From: F23-B02 sp045599385
GTDB lineage: Bacteria; Bacillota; Clostridia; Oscillospirales; Oscillospiraceae
Reading direction: 5' to 3'
Assembly (NCBI GenBank): GCA_045599385.1
Contig: JAZRVW010000091.1
Coordinates: 1-22,114 of the forward strand
DNA length: 22,114 nucleotides
Shown: piece after piece, positions 7,670-15,294 of the stretch
Layout of the letters: each line of letters starts with the position of its first letter
How positions within the stretch are numbered: the stretch's first letter is position 1
Translations under genes and position numbers: made by a program
Notes under the pieces: generated by a model
What the model saw: the letters and a program-made list of their open reading frames with translations, nothing else
What the model was told of the DNA's origin: nothing
The model's database searches: none

Positions 7670-9028
7670 ATGGCAAAAGTCGAACCACGCACTCTTTCAG
7701 GCTTCATGGAGCTGCTTCCCGCACCTCAGGTGAAGATGGAAAAAATGATGGAAACCCTGCGTAAATGCTATTCCGTATATGGCTTCACGCCCCTTGATAC
7801 TCCCGTAATCGAGTCCTCCGAGGTTCTGCTTGCAAAGGGCGGCGGCGAAACCGAAAAGCAGATTTACCGCTTCAATAAGGGCGACAGCGATATTGCGCTC
7901 CGCTTTGACCTCACCGTTCCTCTTGCAAAGTACGTTGCGCAGAATTACGGTCAGCTTGTTTTCCCCTTCCGCCGCTATCAGATAGGCAAGGTCTACCGCG
8001 GCGAACGCGCACAGCGCGGACGCTTCCGCGAGTTCTATCAGGCGGATATCGACATCATCGGCGACGGCAAGCTTGATATCATAAACGAGGCGGAAATTCC
8101 CGCAATCATTTACAGAAGCTTTTCCGAGCTTGGTCTTAAGCGCTTTAAGATCAAGGTCAATAACCGCAAGGTGTTAAACGGCTTCTTTGCTCTTGCGGGC
8201 ATGACCGAAAAGGCAACCGAGATTATGCACACCATCGACAAGATGGATAAAATCGGAGCCAACAAGGTGCGTCAGATTCTCATGGACGAGATTCATATGT
8301 TCTCCCACAAGGCTGACGACATCATGGACTTCATGGCCATAAACGGCTCCGTTTCCGAGGTCATCGAAGCCCTTGAGCGCTACAAGGGCATGGACGAAAC
8401 CTTCGACACGGGTCTTGAAGAGCTCAAAGCCGTAACCAAGTACCTTGCCGACTTCGGCGTACCCGAGGAAAACTTCGCCATTGACCTTTCAATCGCACGA
8501 GGCCTTGATTATTATACAGGCACCGTTTACGAAACCGAGATGCTTGACCACCCCGAAATCGGCTCCGTTTGCAGCGGCGGCAGATATGATAACCTTGCCG
8601 AGTACTACACCGATAAGCAGCTTCCCGGCGTGGGCATTTCAATCGGTCTTACACGTTTGTTCTACGTCCTCAACGAGCAGGGCATGCTGTCTGACGAAAT
8701 CGTTTCCGCCCCTGCCGACGCTCTGGTTATCCCCATGAGCGAGGAGCTGGGCTATTCAATTTCCACAGCAACCACTCTGCGTGACGCAGGCGTAAGAACC
8801 CAGCTTTACTGTGAGAAGAAAAAGTTCAAGGCCAAGATGAGCTATGCCGACAAGCTTCAGATTCCCTACTGCGTGCTCATCGGCGAGGACGAAATGGCCG
8901 CAGGCGTTGTTGCGGTGAAGAATATGGCAAGCGGCGAGCAGCAGCTTCTGACTCCCGCAGACGCCGCAAAGCTCATTAAGGAAGATATGGACCGCAGAGC
9001 AAAAAATGCGGTAATTAAGGAGATATAA
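7670..9028 (+). CDS. hisS: Histidyl-tRNA synthetase
   Basis: A 452-residue class II synthetase that charges tRNA-His in the cytoplasm. The sequence shows ETEKQIYRF and RFDLTVPLAKYV (motif 1 region), motif 2 as KVYRGERAQRGRFREFYQADIDIIG, the HisRS-specific ARGLDYYTGTVYE (HisA motif), GGRYDNL, and motif 3 as GVGISIGLTRL. A C-terminal anticodon-binding domain covers about 345-440. AAAGG at 7655-7659 lies 10 bases before the ATG. The N-terminus (RTLSGFMELLPAPQVKMEKMM) differs from the RGTKDxLP start of the usual Firmicute HisRS, which suggests another HisRS lineage. It is followed after 4 bp by aspS, the same order as in Bacillus, so the two are almost surely cotranscribed. Confidence 0.93.
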   Translation: MAKVEPRTLSGFMELLPAPQVKMEKMMETLRKCYSVYGFTPLDTPVIESSEVLLAKGGGETEKQIYRFNKGDSDIALRFDLTVPLAKYVAQNYGQLVFPFRRYQIGKVYRGERAQRGRFREFYQADIDIIGDGKLDIINEAEIPAIIYRSFSELGLKRFKIKVNNRKVLNGFFALAGMTEKATEIMHTIDKMDKIGANKVRQILMDEIHMFSHKADDIMDFMAINGSVSEVIEALERYKGMDETFDTGLEELKAVTKYLADFGVPEENFAIDLSIARGLDYYTGTVYETEMLDHPEIGSVCSGGRYDNLAEYYTDKQLPGVGISIGLTRLFYVLNEQGMLSDEIVSAPADALVIPMSEELGYSISTATTLRDAGVRTQLYCEKKKFKAKMSYADKLQIPYCVLIGEDEMAAGVVAVKNMASGEQQLLTPADAAKLIKEDMDRRAKNAVIKEI

Positions 9029-9032
9029 AACC

Positions 9033-10814
9033 ATGACACAGATGCGTACTCATAACTGCGGAGCACTCCGCATTGAAAACGTCGGCGAGAAGGTCAAAAT
9101 CGTCGGCTGGATGGAAAACTTCCGCGAGGTCGGCAACAACTTCGGATTCGTTGTTGTCCGCGATTTCTACGGCACCACTCAGGTTGTCGTTGAAAACGAG
9201 GAAATGATGAAGACCTTCAAGGCAATCAACAAGGAAAGCACAGTTTCCGTTGAAGGCATTGTCCGCGAGCGTGACAGCAAGAACGCAAAGCAGGCAACGG
9301 GCGATGTTGAAATCGTTCCCGAAAAGGTTGAAATTCTTGGCCGCTGCCGTTATAACGAGCTGCCCTTTGAGATAAACCGCAGCCTCGATGCAGACGAAAC
9401 CGCAAGACTGAAGCACCGTTATCTTGACCTGCGCAATCCCGAGGTCAAGAAGAACATCATTCTCCGCTGCAATGTTGTCGCCGCAATCCGCAGCGCAATG
9501 ATGGCTCATGATTTCCTTGAAATCACTACGCCTATCCTCACCGCATCTTCTCCCGAGGGTGCCCGTGACTATCTTGTCCCCGCAAGAAAGCACCCCGGTC
9601 AGTTTTATGCTCTGCCCCAGGCGCCCCAGCAGTTCAAGCAGCTGCTCATGACCTCGGGCTTTGACCGCTATTTCCAGATCGCACCCTGCTTCCGCGATGA
9701 AGACGCCCGCGGCGACCGCAGCCCCGGCGAGTTCTATCAGCTGGATATGGAAATGGCATTTGCGACTCAGGAGGACGTGTTCGAGGTAATCGAGGACGTT
9801 CTGCCTCCCATTTTTGCAAAGTACGGTACTTATAATATTGCCTCCTCCGCACCCTTCCGCCGCATTGCCTTCAATGACGCCATGGAAAAGTACGGCTCCG
9901 ACAAGCCCGACCTGCGTATTGACCTCACCGTTGAGGACATCACCGAGCTGTGCGCAGGCACCGAGTTCCCTCCCTTTGCCGAGGGCAATACCGTCAAGGC
10001 AATAGTTGTTTCCGATTGCGACATGACAAGAAAGAATATCGACAAGCTCTGCTCAGCTGTTGAGGTGCAGGCAGGCGTTAAGCCCTACTGGTTCAAGCTG
10101 GACGAAAACGGAGAAATAGTAGGCGGCATCGCAAAATTCCTGCAGGACAGAAAAGACGCGGTCATTGAAAAGCTCGGTCTCAAGCCCGGCTGCCTTGTAG
10201 GCGTAACCGCAGGCAAAAAGCTGGTAGCCCAGAAGACCGCAGGCGTCATGCTCAAGCAGCTGGGCGCCGCAGTTCCCGGTCACATGGATAAGGAACGCTA
10301 CGAGTTCTGCTGGATCGTTGACTTCCCCATGTACGAGATAGGCGAGGAAAGCGGCGAGCTTGAGTTCTGCCACAATCCCTTCTCCATGCCCAACGGCGGC
10401 CTTGAAATTCTCAAAAAGGCCGAAAATGGCGAGGTTGACCCCCTGGAGATTACCGCATTCCAGTATGACCTGGTGTGCAACGGCATTGAGCTGTCCAGCG
10501 GTGCTGTCCGTAACCATGATCCCGAAATCATGATAAAGGCCTTTGAGATGGTACGTCTGGGCGAGGAGGACGTTAAGGCAAAGTTCCCCGCAATGTACAA
10601 TGCCTTCTGCTACGGCGCACCTCCCCATGCAGGCATTGCCCCGGGCATCGACCGCATGGTAATGCTGCTTTCCGGCGCTCAGACGATACGCGAGGTTATC
10701 CCGTTCCCCATGAACAAGAACGCCCAGGACATCATGATGGGCGCTCCCGGCGTTGTTGAGCAGAAGCAGCTTGATGAGCTCCATATCGCCGTAACCTGCG
10801 ATAAGGAAGCGTGA
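9033..10814 (+). CDS. aspS: Aspartyl-tRNA synthetase (bacterial type with GAD domain)
   Basis: A 593-residue class IIb synthetase that charges tRNA-Asp. An OB-fold anticodon-binding domain (about 1-105) is followed by the catalytic core: ITTPILTASSPEGARDYLVP, ALPQAPQQFKQLLM, motif 2 as CFRDEDARGDRSPGEFYQLD, and motif 3 as GIDRMVMLLSG with IREVIPFPMNKNAQD. The bacterial GAD insertion fills about 285-410. Wording such as SPGEFYQLDMEM, CHNPFSMPNGG and YDLVCNGIELSSGAVRNH is what I know from alphaproteobacterial AspRS; Firmicutes usually have a DRQPEFTQID form. Many enzymes of that lineage are non-discriminating (also charging tRNA-Asn), but this cannot be read directly from the sequence. The gene lies 4 bp after hisS with GGAGAT overlapping the hisS end. 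Confidence 0.94.
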   Translation: MTQMRTHNCGALRIENVGEKVKIVGWMENFREVGNNFGFVVVRDFYGTTQVVVENEEMMKTFKAINKESTVSVEGIVRERDSKNAKQATGDVEIVPEKVEILGRCRYNELPFEINRSLDADETARLKHRYLDLRNPEVKKNIILRCNVVAAIRSAMMAHDFLEITTPILTASSPEGARDYLVPARKHPGQFYALPQAPQQFKQLLMTSGFDRYFQIAPCFRDEDARGDRSPGEFYQLDMEMAFATQEDVFEVIEDVLPPIFAKYGTYNIASSAPFRRIAFNDAMEKYGSDKPDLRIDLTVEDITELCAGTEFPPFAEGNTVKAIVVSDCDMTRKNIDKLCSAVEVQAGVKPYWFKLDENGEIVGGIAKFLQDRKDAVIEKLGLKPGCLVGVTAGKKLVAQKTAGVMLKQLGAAVPGHMDKERYEFCWIVDFPMYEIGEESGELEFCHNPFSMPNGGLEILKKAENGEVDPLEITAFQYDLVCNGIELSSGAVRNHDPEIMIKAFEMVRLGEEDVKAKFPAMYNAFCYGAPPHAGIAPGIDRMVMLLSGAQTIREVIPFPMNKNAQDIMMGAPGVVEQKQLDELHIAVTCDKEA

Positions 10815-10820
10815 TTTAAG

Positions 10821-10845
10821 GTAGGGAACGGTCTTGACCGTTCCG
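10821..10845 (+). repeat. Small hairpin repeat, copy 1
   Basis: GGAACGGTC and GACCGTTCC form a perfect 9-bp stem around TT, preceded by GTAG and followed by G. The identical 25-bp unit occurs inverted at 12587-12611, and a variant lies at 12638-12662. It follows aspS by 6 bp. No U-run follows, so it is a dispersed repeat rather than a standard terminator. Confidence 0.75.
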
Positions 10846-10860
10846 CATATACAAACAACA

Positions 10861-10886
10861 TAGGGACTGCGCTCAAGCAGTCCCTA
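10861..10886 (+). repeat. Small hairpin repeat, related variant
   Basis: TAGGGACTGC and GCAGTCCCTA form a 10-bp perfect stem around GCTCAA. It shares the TAGGGA/TCAAG frame with the repeats at 10821 and 12638 but has different arm bases. It lies 19 bp before the comM start and could influence transcription or translation of that gene. Confidence 0.65.
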
Positions 10887-10905
10887 TTCTTAAAGGTGTG
10901 ATACA

Positions 10906-12426
10906 ATGTTATCAACAATTCGTTCTCTGGGCGTAAAGGGTATAGGCGGCTATGAGGTGACGGTTGAGTGCTATGTCACCAACGGTCTGCCGGGCTTTGA
11001 CGTTGTGGGACTTCCCGATGCCGCCGTCAAGGAGGCGCGGGAGCGCGTGCGCGCCGCAGTCAAGTCCAACGGCTTCAAGTTTCCAACCTCACGAGTAACC
11101 GTAAACCTTGCCCCTGCCGACACAAAAAAGGCAGGCACGGTGTACGACCTGCCCATACTTCTGGGGCTTCTTGCCGCCAGCGGCGCAATAAAACAGCCCA
11201 GTTCTCATTGCGGCTTCATCGGCGAGCTTTCGCTTAACGGCGAGGTTCGCGCCGTAAGCGGCGCTCTGCCCATGGCAATTGCCGCGGCAAAGGCGGGAAT
11301 TGATGCGCTGTTTGTGCCTGCTGACAACGCGGAGGAGGCGGCCTTTGCCGAGAATATAGCGATTTATCCCGTTGCCAATGTTTCCGAGCTTATCGCCCAT
11401 ATCCGCGGTGAAGCGGAGATAAAGCCTGCCGTACCCGGAGAAATATCTGAAGACGCAAGAGCCTATGCCGATTTTGCTGACGTAAAGGGGCAGGAGAATG
11501 TAAAACGCGCCATGGAGATTGCCGCCGCAGGCGGACACAATATCCTCATGGTAGGCCCTCCCGGAAGCGGCAAAAGCATGATGAGCAAACGCCTTGCGGG
11601 CATTCTCCCCGATATGAGCAGGGAGGAAATGCTTGAATGCACGGAGATTTATTCCGTGGCGGGCTTAACGGGCAGGAATAATCCCGTAATTTCCACCCGA
11701 CCCTTCCGTGCGCCTCACCATACCGTGTCGCCTGCGGCAATGTCCGGCGGCGGCACAACGCCTCACCCGGGCGAAATAAGCCTTTCCCACAACGGCGTGC
11801 TGTTTCTCGATGAGCTTCCGGAGTTTCGCAAGGACGTGCTTGAGGTGCTCCGCCAGCCTCTTGAGGACGGCGAGGTCACCGTTTCAAGAGTTGCGGGAAG
11901 CGTTACCTATCCCTCAAACTTCATGCTGGTGTGTGCCATGAACCCCTGCAAGTGCGGCTGGTACGGACACCCCTCGGGACGCTGCCGCTGTACTCCCAAC
12001 GAGGTGCGCAGCTACCACAGCAGAATTTCCGGACCTCTGCTGGACAGAATTGATATAATTGTCGAGGCACCCGCCCTTGAATATGAGGAGCTTAAAAACC
12101 GCGCTCCCGCGGAAAGCTCCGCCGAAATTAAAAAACGTGTAAACAAAGCCCGCGATGCCCAGAAGAAGCGCTTTGCGGAAAGTGAAATTTCCAAGAACGC
12201 GGATATGGACACCAAGGCGCTTAATAAATATTGTATGCTGACTCCCGAGTGCGAGGAGCTCATGCGTCAGGCCTTCGATAAAATGGGGCTCACCGCCCGA
12301 AGCTATGACCGCATTCTGCGTGTTGCACGCACCATTGCGGATATGGACGGGGAGGAGAGCATCAGCCCCATGCACATTGCGGAGGCCATACAGTACAGAA
12401 CCTACGATTTCCGTGAGGAAGGTTGA
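10906..12426 (+). CDS. comM: ComM/YifB family Mg-chelatase-like AAA+ ATPase
   Basis: A 506-residue protein, the family's usual length. Residues 1-170 are the N-terminal ChlI/Lon-protease-like fold (GLPGFDVVGLPDAAVKEARERVRAA, LAPADTKKAGTVYDLPI). The AAA+ Mg-chelatase domain follows, with Walker A GPPGSGKS at 217-224, Walker B VLFLDELPEF and a four-cysteine motif near CAMNPCKCGWYGHPSGRC. A C-terminal Mg_chelatase_C domain ends with SYDRILRVARTIADMDG. ComM of Vibrio and Haemophilus is a hexameric helicase that extends branch migration during natural transformation; in most other bacteria YifB has no shown role. AAAGGTG lies upstream of the ATG at a good distance. It is bracketed by inverted copies of one hairpin repeat (10821 and 12587). 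Confidence 0.92.
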   Translation: MLSTIRSLGVKGIGGYEVTVECYVTNGLPGFDVVGLPDAAVKEARERVRAAVKSNGFKFPTSRVTVNLAPADTKKAGTVYDLPILLGLLAASGAIKQPSSHCGFIGELSLNGEVRAVSGALPMAIAAAKAGIDALFVPADNAEEAAFAENIAIYPVANVSELIAHIRGEAEIKPAVPGEISEDARAYADFADVKGQENVKRAMEIAAAGGHNILMVGPPGSGKSMMSKRLAGILPDMSREEMLECTEIYSVAGLTGRNNPVISTRPFRAPHHTVSPAAMSGGGTTPHPGEISLSHNGVLFLDELPEFRKDVLEVLRQPLEDGEVTVSRVAGSVTYPSNFMLVCAMNPCKCGWYGHPSGRCRCTPNEVRSYHSRISGPLLDRIDIIVEAPALEYEELKNRAPAESSAEIKKRVNKARDAQKKRFAESEISKNADMDTKALNKYCMLTPECEELMRQAFDKMGLTARSYDRILRVARTIADMDGEESISPMHIAEAIQYRTYDFREEG

Positions 12427-12442
12427 ATAGGGATTAAAAAGC

Positions 12443-12526
12443 CTGTCATTCTGAGCAAAGCGAAGAATCCCCAAAATCAAATCCTTCGCCGGAGATTCTT
12501 CGTCGCTGCGCTCCTCAGAATGACAG
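12443..12526. repeat. Large imperfect palindrome of the CTGTCATTCTGAG repeat family
   Basis: CTGTCATTCTGAG (12443-12455) is repeated inverted as CTCAGAATGACAG (12514-12526). An inner GAAGAATC (12462-12469) pairs with GATTCTTC (12494-12501). The two arms are slightly different versions of the same repeat facing each other. Similar elements are scattered between genes in many bacterial genomes. Confidence 0.8.
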
Positions 12527-12558
12527 TTCTTTTAATGCGGAGTATATCCACCCTGTCA

Positions 12559-12580
12559 TTGCAAGCCGCTTGCGGTGCAA
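12559..12580. repeat. TTGCA hairpin
   Basis: TTGCA-AG-CCGC TT GCGG-TGCAA forms a 9-bp stem with a 2-nt bulge. It is preceded by CTGTCA, so it resembles a degenerate GTCATTGC-type intergenic repeat. Confidence 0.5.
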
Positions 12581-12586
12581 TACGTT

Positions 12587-12611
12587 CGGAACGGTCAAGA
12601 CCGTTCCCTAC
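12587..12611 (-). repeat. Small hairpin repeat, copy 2 (inverted)
   Basis: This is the exact reverse complement of the 25-bp unit at 10821-10845: GGAACGGTC AA GACCGTTCC flanked by C and CTAC. The two copies bracket comM in inverted orientation. Confidence 0.75.
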
Positions 12612-12637
12612 ATTAAAAACTATTCTCCGCACTTACT

Positions 12638-12662
12638 GTAGGGAACAGGCTTGCCTGTTCCG
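12638..12662 (+). repeat. Small hairpin repeat, copy 3 with compensatory changes
   Basis: GGAACAGGC TT GCCTGTTCC keeps the frame of copies 1 and 2 (GTAG before, G after). Two stem pairs are changed on both arms (G-C to A-T and T-A to G-C), so pairing is kept. Confidence 0.75.
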
Positions 12663-12672
12663 CCCACTCTGT

Positions 12673-12700
12673 TGTCATTCTGAGCGAAGCGAAAAATCTC
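12673..12700 (+). repeat. Single-arm copy of the TGTCATTCTGAG repeat
   Basis: TGTCATTCTGAGC at 12673-12685 followed by GAAGCGAAAAATCTC matches one arm of the palindrome at 12443-12526 but has no inverted partner nearby. Confidence 0.7.
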
Positions 12701-12754
12701 AACATATTCACACAAGCAACGATATTGAAAACTATTCAAACCGAGGAACGATAC

Positions 12755-13933
12755 ATGAACGATATTATCCTTCTCAAATTAGGCGAAATTGTCCTCAAGG
12801 GACTGAACCGCCGCAGCTTTGAGGCAAAGCTGATGAACAACATTAAATACCGCCTGCAGAAGATTGGTGAGTTCAAAACCTATCTCATGCAGTCCACGGT
12901 TTATATTGAGCCTGCAAATGAATTTTCCGACATGGACGCGGCCTTCGAGGCCATGACCAAGGTTTTCGGCATTGCCAGCGTCAACCGCGCCGCAGGCTGT
13001 GAAAAGGACCCCGACGCCATTGCAAAGCTTGCAATCGAGTATCTGCGCGAGGATATGTTAAGCGCGAAGAGCTTCAAGGTAGAGGCAAAGCGCAGCGATA
13101 AGCGCTTCCCCATGACAAGCATTCAGCTTTCCCAGCACGTAGGCGGCGAGCTTGCGGAGGCCTATCCCGAGTGTGAGGTAGATGTTCACAATCCCGAGCT
13201 TACCGTTCACGTGGAAATCCGCGACCTTGCGGCCTACGTCCACGCCGCACCCACTCAGGGCGCAGGCGGTATGCCCGTGGGATCAAACGGCATTGGCGTA
13301 ACGCTGCTTTCGGGCGGCATTGACAGCCCCGTTTCCACCTATATGATTGCAAAGCGCGGTGTAAGATTAATCCCCGTACACTTCTTCTCCTTCCCCTATA
13401 CCTCTGAGCAGGCAAAGCAGAAGGTCGTGGAGCTGGCAGAGCTTCTCACCGCCTACTGCGGCAGAATGACAATTGAGGTCGTACCCTTCACTCACATTCA
13501 GGAGGAGATACGCGACAAGTGTCCCGAGGAGTATTTCACCCTCATCATGCGCAGGTTTATGATGCGCATTGCCCAGCGCATTGCCGAGGCAAACGGTGCA
13601 AAGGCAATTGTAACGGGCGAAAATCTCGGTCAGGTCGCAAGTCAGACCATGGAGGCCATGGCCTCCACTCAGGCGGTCACCGATCTGCCCGTGCTCCAGC
13701 CCCTCATCGGCATGGATAAGGAGGAAATTGTCCGCATTGCAAGAAAAATCGGCACCTTTGAAACATCTATTCTGCCATACGAGGACTGCTGTACTGTCTT
13801 CACCCCCAAGCACCCCAAAACCAAGCCCAAGCTCAAGGAGGTTGCGGAGGTTGAAGCAGCCCTTGACGTTGACGCGCTTGTGGACGAGGCATACAGCGGA
13901 ATAGAAAGGATAAAGGTGGGCTATGACGAATAA
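12755..13933 (+). CDS. thiI: tRNA 4-thiouridine synthetase ThiI
   Basis: A 392-residue protein. I start at the ATG at 12755 (MNDIILLKLGEIVLKGLNRR) because GAGGA precedes it by 7 bases and family members begin here; the frame is open ten codons further up. An N-terminal ferredoxin-like/THUMP region (1-165) binds tRNA. The PP-loop ATPase domain has SGGIDSP at 186-192 and the VTGENLGQVASQT block. ThiI adenylates U8 of tRNA and transfers sulfur to make s4U; it can also feed thiazole synthesis. The E. coli rhodanese domain is absent, as in Bacillus, so a separate cysteine desulfurase must supply sulfur, but none is in the window. ThiI here has DCCTVFTPKHPKTKP near its end, the known C-terminal motif. 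The last 11 bp overlap cinA. Confidence 0.93.
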   Translation: MNDIILLKLGEIVLKGLNRRSFEAKLMNNIKYRLQKIGEFKTYLMQSTVYIEPANEFSDMDAAFEAMTKVFGIASVNRAAGCEKDPDAIAKLAIEYLREDMLSAKSFKVEAKRSDKRFPMTSIQLSQHVGGELAEAYPECEVDVHNPELTVHVEIRDLAAYVHAAPTQGAGGMPVGSNGIGVTLLSGGIDSPVSTYMIAKRGVRLIPVHFFSFPYTSEQAKQKVVELAELLTAYCGRMTIEVVPFTHIQEEIRDKCPEEYFTLIMRRFMMRIAQRIAEANGAKAIVTGENLGQVASQTMEAMASTQAVTDLPVLQPLIGMDKEEIVRIARKIGTFETSILPYEDCCTVFTPKHPKTKPKLKEVAEVEAALDVDALVDEAYSGIERIKVGYDE

Positions 13934-15194
13934 GGTATATAATGCGGAAATTCTTTCCGTAGGCACCGAAATCCTTCTCGGCCATACCACAAATACCGAT
14001 GCCCGCGACATTTCTCTTATGCTGAGTGAAATCGGCATAAACGTAAAGTACCACACCGTTGTGGGCGATAACCCCCAACGCCTGCGTGACTGCATTGACA
14101 TTGCGAAAGCCCGCGCGGATATCATCATCTCCACGGGCGGATTAGGTCCCACCTGCGATGACCTCACCAAGATGGTGCTTGCGGAAAAGTTCGGCCTTGA
14201 GCTTAAGATGAACGAGGACGAAAAGGCCTGCCTTTACGATTATCTCACCAATAAGGGATACTCAAAGGAAATGACGGAAAACAATCTCCAGCAGGCCATG
14301 CTGCCCGTTGGCTGCACCGTTTTCCACAACGACTGGGGTACCGCACCGGGCTGTGCTTTTGAGGCGGAGAACAAGATTGTCATCATGATTCCGGGACCTC
14401 CCAAGGAGTGCAACTCCATGTTCCGTGCCTGCGCCATGCCTTATCTGCGCTCACTCTCCGATGAGAAAATCGTTTCCCACTCCGTAAGGGTTTTCGGTAT
14501 GTCGGAAAGCGCCCTTGACCAGAAATTCCGCGACGAAATGAATGCCATGACAAATCCCACCATGGCGCCCTATGCCAAGGAAAGCGACTGCCTCCTGCAG
14601 ATTACCGCCAAGGCAAAAAGCGTTGAGGAAGCGGAGGAAATGATAAAGCCCGTCATCGAGCACGTCTGCAATGAGCTGGGTGATATTGTGTTCGGCGTTG
14701 ATGTTGAGTGTGTTGAGCAGCGCGTGTTCCAGCTTCTTAAGGAAAAGCACATGACCTTCTCCGCAGCGGAAAGCTGCACCGGCGGCGGGCTTGCAAAGCG
14801 CTTTACGGATATCCCCGGCGCCAGTGAGTTTTTCATGGGCGGCGTAACCACATATACTAACGAAGCCAAGGCGGCTCTCCTCGGCATTGACCCTGCACTC
14901 ATTGAGAAAAAGGGCGCCGTGAGCTATGAGGTCGCAAAGGAAATGGCGGAGCGCGTGAGAGAAAAGCTCGGCACCGATATGGGCGTGGGCGTAACGGGAC
15001 TTGCGGGACCCGACGGAGACGGTGTGCATGAGGTGGGAACTGTGTTCGTTTCCCTTGCAACGAAGGACGGTACCTTCGTGCGTGAGCTTCACCTGGGCTC
15101 AAGAAGAACGCGCAGCTATATCCGTCGCTGCTCGGGAAATTATGTTTTCGACATGATGCGCCGCTATATGACGGGGCTTAAGGTTGCCGACTGA
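13923..15194 (+). CDS. cinA: CinA-family protein with NMN amidohydrolase domain
   Basis: A 423-residue protein with the standard two-part CinA layout. Residues 1-170 are the MoaB/Mog-like (COG1058) domain, with VGTEILLGHTTNTDA and ISTGGLGPTCDDLTK. A small linker domain follows, then the PncC-type domain at about 262-415 (AAESCTGGGLAKRFTDIPG, TGLAGPDGDG). COG1058 domains can have ADP-ribose pyrophosphatase activity and the C-terminal domain deamidates nicotinamide mononucleotide, so a role in NAD salvage is likely; the competence link of the name is specific to a few species. It overlaps thiI by 11 bp, hence translational coupling is likely. The ATG is preceded by AAGGTGGG. Confidence 0.92.
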   Translation: MTNKVYNAEILSVGTEILLGHTTNTDARDISLMLSEIGINVKYHTVVGDNPQRLRDCIDIAKARADIIISTGGLGPTCDDLTKMVLAEKFGLELKMNEDEKACLYDYLTNKGYSKEMTENNLQQAMLPVGCTVFHNDWGTAPGCAFEAENKIVIMIPGPPKECNSMFRACAMPYLRSLSDEKIVSHSVRVFGMSESALDQKFRDEMNAMTNPTMAPYAKESDCLLQITAKAKSVEEAEEMIKPVIEHVCNELGDIVFGVDVECVEQRVFQLLKEKHMTFSAAESCTGGGLAKRFTDIPGASEFFMGGVTTYTNEAKAALLGIDPALIEKKGAVSYEVAKEMAERVREKLGTDMGVGVTGLAGPDGDGVHEVGTVFVSLATKDGTFVRELHLGSRRTRSYIRRCSGNYVFDMMRRYMTGLKVAD

Positions 15195-15233
15195 CAATAA
15201 CCACGCCATGCGTAAGCATTACAGCGTTTTCTG

Positions 15234-15263
15234 TTGCAATCAGCGCGGAAACGGTGTTTAATA
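15234..15263 (+). promoter_or_regulatory. Possible promoter for the lipoprotein gene
   Basis: TTGCAA (15234-15239) and TTAATA (15258-15263) are 18 bp apart in the 100-bp gap after cinA. The start would fall near 15270, about 25 nt before the ATG. Both boxes are imperfect. Confidence 0.35.
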
Positions 15264-15294
15264 TATGCGGGAAAATATTAAAAGGAGAATTATT

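Larger units (their letters stand above)
12427..12754. other. Repeat-rich intergenic region between comM and thiI
   Basis: These 328 bp hold no convincing gene. They are mostly made of two kinds of palindromic repeats: CTGTCATTCTGAG-type at 12443-12526 and 12673-12700, and GTAGGGAAC-type hairpins at 12587-12611 and 12638-12662, plus one TTGCAAGCCGC hairpin. I see no clear promoter for thiI; the last ~50 bp are AT-rich and carry the thiI ribosome binding site (GAGGA). Confidence 0.8.

Noticed and set aside
10815..10905. The two hairpins after aspS as a standard terminator
   Set aside because: Neither is followed by a T-run, and one is an exact copy of a repeat found elsewhere. They are better described as dispersed repeats, although some effect on transcription is possible.
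12427..12754. CRISPR array in the repeat-rich spacer
   Set aside because: The repeats are palindromic, lie in mixed orientation, are unevenly spaced and are of different kinds. There are no regular spacers and no cas genes.
12520..12822. 100-codon open frame running through the repeats into thiI
   Set aside because: It is made of repeat sequence and an out-of-frame part of thiI, with no ribosome binding site.
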